A stretch of 5,654 nt of DNA from Eubacteriales bacterium (GTDB lineage: Bacteria > Bacillota > Clostridia > Acetivibrionales > STF1-152), in the NCBI GenBank assembly GCA_028703215.1, contig JAQVNH010000085.1:1-5654 (forward strand). The letters are read 5' to 3'. Every line of letters begins with the position of its first letter. The first letter of the stretch is position 1. The notes beneath the pieces are model-generated. The model was not told the DNA's origin. It saw nothing but the letters and a program-made list of their open reading frames with translations, and did not search any database. This document shows positions 5,291-5,654 of the stretch, piece after piece. Both the position numbers and the translations under genes were made by a program.

Positions 5291-5654
5291 TCAATTATTG
5301 TCCTTACCAATTTTCTTCAATTCGTAAACATCATTTCTCATCTGTTTCAGTACGGGCATATCGATGCGAACTTTTTCGACCAATTCGGGATTGATCTCGC
5401 ATGAAATTATCTCTGTACCGGTGCCTGCCTCGCACACGACTCTTCCCCACGGGTCCGCCACCATAGAATGGCCGAACGCCTTATATTCCGCATCGGCATT
5501 ATTCGCCTGCGCGGCCGCAACGATATAGACCTGATTATCCACCGCTCTCGCTCTCACAAGCAGTTCGAAATGAGCCGGGCCTGTAACCATGTTGAATGCC
5601 GCCGGTACGATTATTACTTTAGCTCCCGCAAGAGACATGAGCCTGAACAATTCC
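5291..5654 (-). CDS. Carbon-nitrogen hydrolase (nitrilase superfamily), C-terminal part, partial at window edge
   Basis: About 120 C-terminal residues of a nitrilase-superfamily amidohydrolase, a family that cleaves non-peptide C-N bonds with a Cys-Glu-Lys triad. The frame stays open through the right edge. The first in-frame start-like codon (TTG at 5650) encodes an internal Leu, because the residues there read ELFRLMSLAGAKVIIVPAAF, the segment that normally follows the catalytic Cys block (C-Y-D-x-R-F-P-E-L). The catalytic Cys, Glu and Lys therefore lie just outside the window. Also visible are GPAHFELLVRARAVDNQVY and GHSMVADPWGRVV, typical of the omega-amidase/Nit2-like branch. Usual family length is about 260-280 residues, so roughly 40 percent is present. 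The gene ends with TGA, 158 bases before rpsO, and no intrinsic terminator is visible behind it. Family is confident; substrate is not, and omega-amidase is only the closest-looking branch. Confidence 0.88.
   Translation of the reverse strand, partial: ELFRLMSLAGAKVIIVPAAFNMVTGPAHFELLVRARAVDNQVYIVAAAQANNADAEYKAFGHSMVADPWGRVVCEAGTGTEIISCEINPELVEKVRIDMPVLKQMRNDVYELKKIGKDNN

Overview
The window looks like chromosomal DNA of an anaerobic Clostridia-type Firmicute. The evidence is the gene order rpsO–pnp–M16 peptidase (as in Bacillus rpsO–pnpA–mlpA), purine-rich AGGAGG-type ribosome binding sites, a TM1266-family protein (a family that accompanies [FeFe]-hydrogenase maturation genes) and an ECF-type vitamin transporter S component. 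Every gene I can support lies on the minus strand, so the window reads from right to left. I see no mobile element, CRISPR array, tRNA or rRNA.

Layout in the direction of transcription. (1) 5654-5291: C-terminal part of a carbon-nitrogen hydrolase, cut by the window edge. (2) 5290-5133: an intergenic region with a good sigma-A-type promoter and an rpsO leader whose Shine-Dalgarno sits in a hairpin loop. (3) rpsO, 5132-4869, followed at once by an intrinsic terminator. (4) 4846-4708: a possible second promoter and a long imperfect hairpin forming the pnp leader. (5) pnp, 4707-2605. (6) An M16 zinc peptidase gene, 2596-1331, only 8 bases after pnp. (7) A TM1266-family ACT-like regulator, 1235-990. 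(8) A 213-base leader with a terminator, a competing antiterminator pairing and an upstream segment that may be a riboswitch-like RNA. (9) An ECF S-component gene, 776-198, then a terminator. (10) At the left edge, an extended -10 promoter, a six-codon mini-ORF and a possible start codon for the next gene.

The core is a conserved translation and RNA-turnover cluster: ribosomal protein S15, PNPase and a processing-type peptidase. In other bacteria S15 and PNPase each control their own mRNA through leader structures, and both leaders here hold hairpins in suitable places. The most interesting part is the 777-989 leader. It has the architecture of a transcription attenuator in front of an S component of unknown substrate, and I could not assign it to a riboswitch class by eye. 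The rest is ordinary housekeeping sequence.
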